From the NCBI GenBank assembly GCA_030686115.1, contig CP131612.1, forward strand, positions 1,984,001 through 2,048,000: DNA of 64,000 bases. Reading direction: 5' to 3'. This DNA is from Psychrobacter cibarius. GTDB lineage: Bacteria; Pseudomonadota; Gammaproteobacteria; Pseudomonadales; Moraxellaceae. The notes below the pieces were generated by a model. The model made no database searches and was not told the origin of the DNA. It saw nothing but the letters and a program-made list of their open reading frames with translations. This document shows, piece after piece, positions 9,110 to 16,931 of this stretch. Every line of letters begins with the position of its first letter. Within the stretch, counting starts at the first letter, position 1. Position numbers and translations under genes: made by a program.

Positions 9110-10417
9110 ATGTACGTTATTAAATCTCTACCCGCTTTGACCACGTTAAAAAATCTAAGCCGCTATAGCACCTATGCTATGGTGCTTAGCATTTGTGTTG
9201 GTATATCAGCAAGCACTGCCTCACCCACTACTGGTAACCTTAATCAAAATTTATCATCTTGGCAACAAATAGAGGCGCAAGGGGAAAACCAAGACGTCTA
9301 CTTTTATGCATGGGGCGGTGATCCACAGATCAACGCCTATCTACAGTGGGCCGCCGAACAAGTCGATGACAAATATAATATTAACTTGGTTCATGTCAAA
9401 CTGAGCGACACCAGTGAAGCCGTCAGTCGTGTACTTGCAGAAAAGTCCGCCAACAACAACGATAAAGGCAGCGTTGATCTCATCTGGATAAATGGCGCCA
9501 ACTTTGCCACCATGAGTGAGAATTCATTATTGCTAAAACAATGGGCGAACAAGCTGCCTAACTTTTCCTTGACCGATCCAGAGAATAATCCTGCCGTTAA
9601 CTTTGATTTTGGTGTACCGACCAATGGTATGGAAGCACCATGGGGTCAAGCCTCACTGACCTTTTATTACGACAGTTTATCGACGAATAAGCCTCCAACC
9701 ACTTTAAATGAGCTAGTCAATTGGACAGCGCAAAATCCCGGGCGTTTTAGTTATCCAAAGCCGCCTGACTTTTTAGGCATGAGCTTTTTAAAATATGCTT
9801 TAGTCATGCTGCACGAGCAGCAAGATGCGAAAACAGGCGAAAATACCAAAGCACAGCTCAACTTGCCAGCCACTGAGCAAAATACAGATATTATATTAGC
9901 TCCTTTATGGACGTTTTTAGATGACTTGCATCCCACCTTATGGCGCAAGGGTGAGCAATTTGTGCAAACGGGCGCGCACATGCGGCGTTTGGTCGATGAT
10001 ACCGAGCTGAGTTTGGCCTTTACTTTTTCTGCACCTGAAGTACCCGCGGCCGTGCAGCGTTATGACTTACCCGAGAGCATTCGTAGCTATGCAATGAGTG
10101 ATGGCAGCTTAAGTAACACCCATTTTGTGGCCATTCCTTATAACGCCAGCCATCCGCAAGCCGCGCAGCTGGTCGCCAACTTTTTGCTGAGTCCAGAAGC
10201 ACAGGCCAAAAAGCAAACCCCTGATATATGGGGTGATAAAACCGTACTCGTTCCCTCTACGCTCAACCCTGAGCAACAAGCGCTATTCAAAGACAATAAA
10301 CCACACCCTAGCGCCCTGCCCTTTGATAGCATCAAACGTACCGTGAGTGAACCACATCCAAGCTGGGTTGATGCCATTATGCAAGGCTGGCAAGCGCGTT
10401 ATGGGGTTAGCCCATGA
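9110..10417 (+). CDS. ynjB: ABC transporter substrate-binding protein YnjB
   Basis: 435 residues. An N-terminal signal (hydrophobic about residues 24-40, ending ASTAS) directs it to the periplasm. The mature protein begins with the YnjB-typical YFYAWGGDPQINAYLQWA. It is a type 2 periplasmic binding protein related to putative iron/thiamine/spermidine binders. The stop codon overlaps the ynjC start by 4 bases, showing translational coupling. The substrate of Ynj transporters is not established. Confidence 0.88.
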   Translation: MYVIKSLPALTTLKNLSRYSTYAMVLSICVGISASTASPTTGNLNQNLSSWQQIEAQGENQDVYFYAWGGDPQINAYLQWAAEQVDDKYNINLVHVKLSDTSEAVSRVLAEKSANNNDKGSVDLIWINGANFATMSENSLLLKQWANKLPNFSLTDPENNPAVNFDFGVPTNGMEAPWGQASLTFYYDSLSTNKPPTTLNELVNWTAQNPGRFSYPKPPDFLGMSFLKYALVMLHEQQDAKTGENTKAQLNLPATEQNTDIILAPLWTFLDDLHPTLWRKGEQFVQTGAHMRRLVDDTELSLAFTFSAPEVPAAVQRYDLPESIRSYAMSDGSLSNTHFVAIPYNASHPQAAQLVANFLLSPEAQAKKQTPDIWGDKTVLVPSTLNPEQQALFKDNKPHPSALPFDSIKRTVSEPHPSWVDAIMQGWQARYGVSP

Positions 10418-12201
10418 GTAAAGATTCTAATAATAAAACGACTAAGGAAAAAGTCTATTCTGCAACAATTACTGGTATAACCGCGCCTTATAAAACAGAC
10501 CTATTTACGCGCATTGTATCCTTGAGTCCGACATTTTTACTGCTGCTACTGATATTACCGGTACTCGGTGGTTTGGTGTGCGTGCTGTTACCTGCCTTTA
10601 GCTGGGTGCCTGCACTTGAGAAAACGACTGTTAATCTACAAGGCTTCCATGATCTCTGGCAGACACCCGGTCTTATCCAAATGGTCGCTTTAAGCATCGC
10701 TACTGGATTAATCAGCACGCTATTCGCTTTTGTCATGACCTTAATGATTTTGGCGGCGTTTTTTAATAGCGTTTGGCTGACTCGTATTGAGCGTTTACTG
10801 AGTCCAATCTTGGTCATTCCTCATGCAGCGGCAGCCATTGCGGTTGGTTTTTTAATTGCGCCTTCTGGTATGTTTTCACGCCTTATATCACCATGGCTAA
10901 GTGGCTGGGAATTGGCTCCGGACGGTATATTTCCATATGATCCCTACGGCATCAGCATTATCTTGGGTTTAACCTTAAAAGAGCTGCCATTTTTATTACT
11001 CATGGCACTGGGCGCTTTGGCACAACCTGAGCTTGGTAAAAAGCTACGGCAGCAGTATAAAGTTGCGCTAAATCTCGGCTATTATCCCATCACTGCCTTT
11101 TTTAAAGCGGTACTTCCTGTCCTCTATCCATTTTTACGTTTGCCTATCTTAGCCGTGCTTGCCTATGCCAGTGCCAGCGTAGAGATGCCATTGATACTCG
11201 GTCCAAACACGCCGCCAACACTGGCGGTCACTATCATGCAATGGTTTAACGATGTAGATTTAAACCTACGTATAAAAGCCTCGGCGGGCGCGTTATTACA
11301 GCTGGCTTTGACGGGTGGTTTAATCGGCTTGTGGCTAGGCGCTGAGAGAATCATTAAAACTTGTTTTAATGGTACGTTGATAAACGGCAAGCGCCACTAT
11401 GCCGATGTCATATGGCAAAAAATCACCGCAGCGTTGACCACTGTGGTAATTGGCTTTATCTTGCTAGCGCTCATTGGTCTAGCAATGTGGTCAGTGGCTG
11501 GTTTTTGGCGCTTTCCCGCCGTATTGCCAGAGCAGTTGGTGTTATTGCATTTTCAAAGCGCCTTTACACAAATGGGTACACCGTTATTTAATACCGTTAC
11601 TATCGGTATCGTGAGTACGATATTTGCCATTGTGCTGACTTTATTGTGTTTAGAAGCTGAGCAATTAAGTAAAAAGCCACTTTCAACATTTACCAGTTTC
11701 ATTATCTATTTGCCGCTCTTAGTGCCGAGCATTGCTTTTTTATTTGGCTTAGTATGGCTACAGCAACTGGTAAATAATCAAACGGCATTTTTTAATGTGG
11801 CATTTATCCATCTGCTCTTTGTGCTGCCCTATGTTTTTTTATCGCTTGCTAGCAGTTATCGACGTCTAGACCCGCGTTTTTCTCATGTAGCGGCAAGCCT
11901 TGGTGCAACTCCTGCTAGAGTATTTTTGCAGGTCAAATTACCACAACTGTTTGCGCCATTATTAATAGCCATTGCTCTTGGTTTGGCGATTAGCTTTGGT
12001 CAATATTTACCGACATTATTAGCAGGCGGCGGACGTATCGCCACCATCACCACAGAAGCCGTAACCCTCGCCAATGGTGCCAGTAGACGCACCAGTGCGG
12101 TGTATGCCATCATCCAAATGGCGCTACCGTTAATTGGGTTTATATTGGCGTGGGTATTGCCGAAGTACTTCTTTAAAAGTGGTAAAAATAGCAGTCGTTA
12201 A
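10414..12201 (+). CDS. ynjC: ABC transporter permease YnjC
   Basis: 595 residues, a fused double permease with about twelve membrane helices and two BPD_transp_1 domains (first about 75-310, second about 385-590). EAA-loop-like segments occur in each half (ALNLGYYPITAFFKAVLPVL and AASLGATPARVFLQVKLPQL). It is somewhat longer than E. coli YnjC because of an N-terminal cytoplasmic extension. It starts inside the ynjB stop codon. It forms the membrane channel with YnjB and YnjD. Confidence 0.9.
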   Translation: MSKDSNNKTTKEKVYSATITGITAPYKTDLFTRIVSLSPTFLLLLLILPVLGGLVCVLLPAFSWVPALEKTTVNLQGFHDLWQTPGLIQMVALSIATGLISTLFAFVMTLMILAAFFNSVWLTRIERLLSPILVIPHAAAAIAVGFLIAPSGMFSRLISPWLSGWELAPDGIFPYDPYGISIILGLTLKELPFLLLMALGALAQPELGKKLRQQYKVALNLGYYPITAFFKAVLPVLYPFLRLPILAVLAYASASVEMPLILGPNTPPTLAVTIMQWFNDVDLNLRIKASAGALLQLALTGGLIGLWLGAERIIKTCFNGTLINGKRHYADVIWQKITAALTTVVIGFILLALIGLAMWSVAGFWRFPAVLPEQLVLLHFQSAFTQMGTPLFNTVTIGIVSTIFAIVLTLLCLEAEQLSKKPLSTFTSFIIYLPLLVPSIAFLFGLVWLQQLVNNQTAFFNVAFIHLLFVLPYVFLSLASSYRRLDPRFSHVAASLGATPARVFLQVKLPQLFAPLLIAIALGLAISFGQYLPTLLAGGGRIATITTEAVTLANGASRRTSAVYAIIQMALPLIGFILAWVLPKYFFKSGKNSSR

Positions 12202-12301
12202 AACTGTTTTTTAAAATACATTCGTTTTGAAGAACACTGATTCTAAATAGCACTGATTTTGAAAAACAACTCACCATAAAAACGCAGATAAAGGGCTCTT
12301 G

Positions 12302-12934
12302 ATGCAATCTTCTTTACAGATAAAAAACTTGCAGTTATATCGACAAGGCGAGCTATTATTGAGCCTAGATGAGCAGATTACTGGTGGTGAAATACTAACC
12401 GTCATGGGTCCGTCTGGTAGTGGCAAATCGAGCTTATTGAACTGGCTAACAGGTACCTTATCAAGTAGTTTCACCGCTACTGGTGAGGTCTGGTTAAATA
12501 ATGAAAATGTAAGCCATCTGCCGACGCACCTGCGCCATATTGGGGTACTGTATCAAGATGCTCTGCTGTTTTCGCATTTATCGGTCGCAGGTAATATTGC
12601 TTTTGCGATGCCTAAAAGTGATAGAAAACAGCGCCGTAAAAAAATAGAGCAGGCACTTGAACAAGTTGGTTTAGCAGGCATGGGAAATCGCCATCCCGAT
12701 AATTTATCGGGTGGACAACAAGCGCGAGTGGCACTACTTAGAACGCTACTGAGCGCACCAAAAGCGATACTACTCGATGAGCCTTTTAGCAAGCTTGATA
12801 CCCAACTTCGAGTAGATACGCGGCAACTGGTGTTTGAGCAAATCCGCACTCATAAACTTCCCGCCATCATGGTCACCCACGATTATAGCGATGCTGAAGC
12901 CGCAAACGGTAAAGTCATTCATTTAGAACTGTAG
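12302..12934 (+). CDS. ynjD: ABC transporter ATP-binding protein YnjD
   Basis: 210 residues from the ATG at 12302, preceded by AAGGG; an in-frame TTG one codon earlier is less likely. Walker A is GPSGSGKSS, the signature is LSGGQQARVAL, Walker B is AILLDEPFSKLD and the switch His lies in VTHDY. It is a short nucleotide-binding domain without a regulatory C-terminus, as in E. coli YnjD. The 100-base gap from ynjC contains a short direct duplication (CACTGATTYT). Confidence 0.92.
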   Translation: MQSSLQIKNLQLYRQGELLLSLDEQITGGEILTVMGPSGSGKSSLLNWLTGTLSSSFTATGEVWLNNENVSHLPTHLRHIGVLYQDALLFSHLSVAGNIAFAMPKSDRKQRRKKIEQALEQVGLAGMGNRHPDNLSGGQQARVALLRTLLSAPKAILLDEPFSKLDTQLRVDTRQLVFEQIRTHKLPAIMVTHDYSDAEAANGKVIHLEL

Positions 12935-12998
12935 TTTTAGAGTTCTAGTTTTATACATAAAATCTTAAACGTCAAAGCGAAATACAAAAGGCAAGCGC

Positions 12999-13634
12999 AT
13001 GCTAGATAAATTTCTTACGCCCATGATTAAGCCGATACTAAGCCCTGTCGTCGTTGTATTGCATAAACGCGGTATTACGGCTGATCAACTCACGGTGGCA
13101 GGCTTTTTAATCGGTATGTTAGCCTTGCCGTTACTCGCATTTGAGCTTTGGTATGGCGCACTGGCAGCCATTGCATTGAATCGTATTTTTGATGGTCTTG
13201 ATGGCGCTTTAGCCCGTTATGCAAAGCAAAGCTCAAGCGCAGGCGGCTATTTAGATATTACGCTCGACTTTCTCTTTTATGCCGCCATCCCGCTAGGTTT
13301 TATATTGGCAAATCCTGAACAGAATGCCATTGCTGGCGCTTTATTACTCGCGACCTTTATTGGCACAGGCTCTAGCTTCTTAGCGTTTGCCATTGCTGCG
13401 GAAAAGTTTACACTGGATAAACCACAGTTTAAATATAAAAGCTTTTATTATTTAAACGGTTTGACGGAAGGCACCGAAACCATCGCACTGTTTGTCGGTT
13501 TTTGCCTGTGGCCACAGCACTTTGTATTACTCGCCAGCATTTTTGCCACTGCCTGCGCGATTACGATTTTTACCCGTATCCATGGCGGCTACCATACCCT
13601 TAAACAGCTAGAAATAGATAAAAACAGTATATAA
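12999..13634 (+). CDS. ynjF: CDP-alcohol phosphatidyltransferase family protein YnjF
   Basis: 211 residues, several membrane helices. The catalytic CDP-alcohol phosphotransferase pattern D-G-x2-D-G-x-x-A-R-x8-G-x3-D-x3-D is visible as DGLDGALARYAKQSSSAGG followed by YLDITLD at about residues 63-90. Such enzymes move a phospho-alcohol from CDP-diacylglycerol or a similar donor inside the membrane. In E. coli ynjF also lies in the ynj cluster. Acceptor unknown. Confidence 0.88.
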   Translation: MLDKFLTPMIKPILSPVVVVLHKRGITADQLTVAGFLIGMLALPLLAFELWYGALAAIALNRIFDGLDGALARYAKQSSSAGGYLDITLDFLFYAAIPLGFILANPEQNAIAGALLLATFIGTGSSFLAFAIAAEKFTLDKPQFKYKSFYYLNGLTEGTETIALFVGFCLWPQHFVLLASIFATACAITIFTRIHGGYHTLKQLEIDKNSI

Positions 13635-13658
13635 ATAGAATAAGTTAAGAGGCAGCTA

Positions 13659-14468
13659 ATGACTAACGAAGTATGGTGGCGGCTTGGGTTCTTTTTAAGC
13701 ATTTTAGTGATTATGATGCTGATAGAATGGCGCATGCCTGCACGTCAAGCACCGATCAAAAGCAGCAAACGCTGGTTCGCTAACTTTGGCTTGGTTTTTA
13801 TCTCGTCATTTATTGCTCGTCTAGCGGTGCCTGTCGGTCTAACGGCTGCGGCGCTGTATAATCAGCAGCATGGGATTGGTCTGTTTAATATCATCAATTT
13901 GCCAAGCATCGTCGTCGTCATACTAAGCTTAATATTGCTCGACATCATCATTTACTGGCAGCATCGATTATTTCACCGCGTGCCTATGCTATGGCGTTTA
14001 CATAAAGTCCATCACGCTGATGCACATGTCGATGCCAGTACAGGACTTAGATTTCATCCCATTGAAATCGTTTTAAGCATTCTAGTGAAGCTCGTTGCCA
14101 TCAGCTTATTGGGTGTTCCTGCCATCGCCGTATTGATATTTGAGATTGCTTTAAATGGCTTAGCGATATTTAACCATGCCAATATTCGCCTGCCACCTGC
14201 GCTTGAAAAACCGCTGCGCCTAATATTAATGACGCAGATTTTGCACCGTATTCACCATAGCCAACGCGTTAGTGAGACCAACTCAAACTATGGTTTTAGT
14301 GTCATTTGGTGGGATTGGATTTTTGGTAGTTATAAGGGTAAAGCAAAGCAGTCTGATAATGAGCTAGATATTGGGCTAAAAGAATACCCAGCAGCCAAAC
14401 AAAATGCCTCGCTATGGGGATTGTTAACCATGCCATTTAGCAATAATTTGGTTAAGAAAAACAAATAA
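13659..14468 (+). CDS. Sterol desaturase / fatty acid hydroxylase superfamily protein
   Basis: 269 residues with four or more membrane helices. The di-iron histidine clusters of the family are present: HRLFH (about 104-108), HKVHH (about 116-120), an isolated FNH near 173 and HRIHH (about 198-202). Such enzymes hydroxylate or desaturate lipids. It lies 24 bases after ynjF on the same strand and is probably the last gene of the run that starts at 6872, suggesting that the group modifies or maintains a membrane lipid or quinone component. Confidence 0.85.
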   Translation: MTNEVWWRLGFFLSILVIMMLIEWRMPARQAPIKSSKRWFANFGLVFISSFIARLAVPVGLTAAALYNQQHGIGLFNIINLPSIVVVILSLILLDIIIYWQHRLFHRVPMLWRLHKVHHADAHVDASTGLRFHPIEIVLSILVKLVAISLLGVPAIAVLIFEIALNGLAIFNHANIRLPPALEKPLRLILMTQILHRIHHSQRVSETNSNYGFSVIWWDWIFGSYKGKAKQSDNELDIGLKEYPAAKQNASLWGLLTMPFSNNLVKKNK

Positions 14469-14517
14469 CTGTCGTGATGCCGCCTAGCTTTGAATGTAAA
14501 CGAAATTTACAAACAAC

Positions 14518-14556
14518 TTGAGCATTCTCTCAAATATTATTTGAACGATTGCTCAA
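14518..14556. promoter_or_regulatory. Two TetR-type operator palindromes in tandem (copies 2 and 3)
   Basis: TTGAGCATTCTCTCAA (14518-14533) and TTGAACGATTGCTCAA (14541-14556) are 16-bp sites whose starts are 23 bases apart. The second differs from the site in front of the TetR gene (TTGAATGATTGCTCAA) at one base. The first keeps only the outer half-sites. Confidence 0.7.
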
Positions 14557-14612
14557 AATGGATTATAGTGGCTGCAGTTGTTGAGCGACTCACGAAAATC
14601 TCACTTATATAA

Positions 14613-14628
14613 TTGAGTACTCACTCAA
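14613..14628. promoter_or_regulatory. TetR-type operator palindrome (copy 4)
   Basis: TTGAGTACTCACTCAA, with half-sites TTGAGT and ACTCAA-like. It lies 77 bases before the AhpD-like gene, where it could cover the promoter. A partial half-site (TTGAGCGACT) also begins at 14581. Confidence 0.7.
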
Positions 14629-14704
14629 CTATATAATAGGTTCTCAAGTCGCTTATACACTTACTTTTATAAAAATTCACTAATAATGATTAAAAGGTTT
14701 TAAT

Positions 14705-15259
14705 ATGACTGAATTTACCCTACACGACAAAGACACAGCCCCAGCAGCAAGCAAAGACTTACTTGACGTTTCTATCAAAGCGTTTGGTATGGTACCTAAT
14801 CTACATGCCGTCATGGCTGAAGCGCCTGGCTTGCTCGAAGGCTATCAACGTCTGCATCAGTTGTTTTTAGACAGCAGTTTTGATGATGAGGAAGTCACGG
14901 TCGTATGGCAAACCATCAACGTCGAACATGAGTGTCATTACTGTGTACCCGCTCATACTGGTATCGCAAAAAGCATGAAAGTAGACGACGCCATTACTGA
15001 AGCATTACGTAATGAGACACCTCTACCAACTGCAAAACTAGAAGCATTACGCGACTTTACGCTATCGGTCGTTCGTGATCGTGGTAATGTAAATGATGAC
15101 GCAGTGCAAGCGTTCTTAGATGCAGGCTTTACTAAACGTCAGATTTTGGAAGTGGTTCTTGCAGCGGCTCAAAAAGTGATGAGTAACTACACCAACCATT
15201 TGGCCAACACGCCAATCGACAAGCCTTTCCAAAAGTTTGAATGGCATAAAGCTGTCTAA
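14705..15259 (+). CDS. Carboxymuconolactone decarboxylase / AhpD-like protein
   Basis: 184 residues. The AhpD-type active-site cluster is present at about residues 78-88: E-H-E-C-H-Y-C-V-P-A-H, i.e. E, CxxC and the downstream His. Such proteins are all-helical thiol peroxidase-like or disulfide reductases. It forms a two-gene unit with the DsbA/FrnE-like gene 28 bases downstream. Four palindromic sites upstream point to repression by the convergent TetR-type regulator. A role in thiol or electrophile stress defence is inferred. Confidence 0.85.
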   Translation: MTEFTLHDKDTAPAASKDLLDVSIKAFGMVPNLHAVMAEAPGLLEGYQRLHQLFLDSSFDDEEVTVVWQTINVEHECHYCVPAHTGIAKSMKVDDAITEALRNETPLPTAKLEALRDFTLSVVRDRGNVNDDAVQAFLDAGFTKRQILEVVLAAAQKVMSNYTNHLANTPIDKPFQKFEWHKAV

Positions 15260-15287
15260 TTATATAAGAACCAAATAAGGAGCCACT

Positions 15288-15941
15288 ATGAGTAATTTAA
15301 AAGAACCATTACGAATAGATATCGTGTCAGACGTGGTCTGCCCTTGGTGCGCTATCGGCTATAGTCAACTAGCCGAGGCATTAAAACAAACCAACACTCC
15401 ACACGAGATTCACTGGCATCCATTTGAGTTAAATCCTAATACACCGCACGAAGGACGAAACTATCGTGAGCATATCATGGAGAAGTACGGTACGACTGCT
15501 GAGGACATTCAAGAGAACCGAGCTAGAATGACAGAAGTAGGTGCTGAAGCTAGATTTAATTTTCAGTTTACCGATGACTTTCGTACTTACAATACTTTTA
15601 ATGCGCATCAGTTGCTGCATTGGGCTGATCAACAAGGGCGTATGCACGAGCTAAAGCAAGCATTGTTCGTCGCACACTTCGTCGATAATCAAAATATATC
15701 AGATTATAGTGTGCTTGCCGATGTTGCGGCCGATGTTGGACTGGATCGTAGCGAAGCATTAGCGGTCTTAGAAGAGCAGCGATTTGCTGCAGCGGTAGAA
15801 AAAGAAAAGCAGCATTGGCAGCAACAAGGCATTCAAAGTGTGCCATCTATGGTTTTCAATGAGCGTCATTTAATTAGCGGCGCACAAGGTATTGAAAATT
15901 ATAAAAGCATTTTGCAGCAGTTAGCTGACATGCCAGACTAA
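15288..15941 (+). CDS. DsbA-family oxidoreductase (FrnE-like)
   Basis: 217 residues, no signal peptide, so cytoplasmic. The thioredoxin-fold active site CPWC lies at about residues 18-21 (VSDVVCPWCAIG), and the cis-Pro loop is SVPSMVF near 184. This is the FrnE-type DsbA subfamily of disulfide oxidoreductases/isomerases. AAGGAG precedes the start. Co-transcribed with the AhpD-like gene; both are thiol-active. Confidence 0.88.
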   Translation: MSNLKEPLRIDIVSDVVCPWCAIGYSQLAEALKQTNTPHEIHWHPFELNPNTPHEGRNYREHIMEKYGTTAEDIQENRARMTEVGAEARFNFQFTDDFRTYNTFNAHQLLHWADQQGRMHELKQALFVAHFVDNQNISDYSVLADVAADVGLDRSEALAVLEEQRFAAAVEKEKQHWQQQGIQSVPSMVFNERHLISGAQGIENYKSILQQLADMPD

Positions 15942-16050
15942 ACCATGAAGTCATGGTTTAGTCTTCAAAGCTGAGAGTTTTAGAAAAGCTAAGGGTTTTA
16001 GAGTTACTGTATAGCCCGAGACTATACAGTAACTCTAAAACCCTTTTTTT
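15936..16050 (+). terminator. Tandem terminator: stop-codon hairpin plus 24-bp perfect hairpin
   Basis: A first hairpin (15936-15963, stem GACTAAACCATGA) includes the stop codon of the DsbA-like gene. A second, very long one follows: 24 perfectly paired bases (15991-16014 with 16022-16045), a 7-base loop and a T-run at 16044-16050. It separates the plus-strand unit from the convergent TetR gene and could terminate both directions. Confidence 0.93.
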
Positions 16051-16134
16051 CATACCAAAAACATCTTAGCAATCAGCCTTACTTAATCGGCAATAACCCT
16101 TTAGCAGTGCTTATTTGCAAATAGTCAACATGCA

Positions 16135-16746
16135 CTACTCGCCAACAGGCTCATCAATACGCAGCGCTTCTATAGAGAGCGCCATATCTTCAGCCAACGC
16201 TTGCACCGCTGCACTCTCGACATCACGCTGCGCAAAAGCACGCAGCCCCATGATTTCCGCCTGTAGTCGTCGTCCAAGCCTAGTCGGATCCAACTTACTA
16301 TCCAATTCACCCAGCCGCTGTGCTTCGTTAAAGTAATTTATAAAACGCAGCTCCATACCTGCCAGCAGCATTTCAACTTTTTGTAGCGCTGTCTGCTCAC
16401 GAGCACCAAGCTCCAGTAAGCTTTTGACCAACATGCAAGCCTGACTCGGCAGCCCTTTATCACGAATACCGCCCAGCTGACGCACGAAAGCGGCTAACCC
16501 CAACAGCGGCGATTGATAAGCGCCCATTACCCGCTCAAGCTCACTCAAACCTAGGCGAGCATAGTAGTCTAACGCTTCTTGAAATAATCCATCTTTACTG
16601 CCAAACGCAGCGTAAATGCTTCCTGGACGCATATCGAGCGCCTCTTCTATGTCTTTTAACGAAGTAGCATGAAAGCCTTTTTGCCAAAAAAGCTGTAACG
16701 CGCGTTCTAAGGCATCCTGACGGTTATAAAGTGCGGTACGTGACAT
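16135..16746 (-). CDS. TetR/AcrR family transcriptional regulator
   Basis: 203 residues. The N-terminal helix-turn-helix (about 10-55) reads ALQLFWQKGFHATSLKDIEE and then SIYAAFGSKDGLFQEAL, typical TetR. A single Cys occurs near residue 103 (SQACML) in the ligand domain. A palindrome at 16803-16818, 57 bases upstream of its start, matches sites before the AhpD-like and DoxX-like genes. I infer an autoregulated repressor of thiol/electrophile-stress genes. Confidence 0.9.
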   Translation of the reverse strand: MSRTALYNRQDALERALQLFWQKGFHATSLKDIEEALDMRPGSIYAAFGSKDGLFQEALDYYARLGLSELERVMGAYQSPLLGLAAFVRQLGGIRDKGLPSQACMLVKSLLELGAREQTALQKVEMLLAGMELRFINYFNEAQRLGELDSKLDPTRLGRRLQAEIMGLRAFAQRDVESAAVQALAEDMALSIEALRIDEPVGE

Positions 16747-16802
16747 AGTTTTTCCATCTCAAAAGCTGTAATCTCATATAAAAATAAGCACAGCGATAAA
16801 AT

Positions 16803-16818
16803 TTGAATGATTGCTCAA
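16803..16818. promoter_or_regulatory. TetR-type operator palindrome (copy 5)
   Basis: TTGAATGATTGCTCAA lies immediately upstream of the TetR gene, in the position expected for autorepression. It is one base from the site at 14541. Confidence 0.75.
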
Positions 16819-16931
16819 TTTTATATCGAATGGCATTCTTAGTCCAGTAAAGTTAATTTACAAAGCAAATATCTTATTTAGCCATTGGTAACAATGTCAC
16901 TGGCTAAATAAGATATGAAAGCACCCAACGT

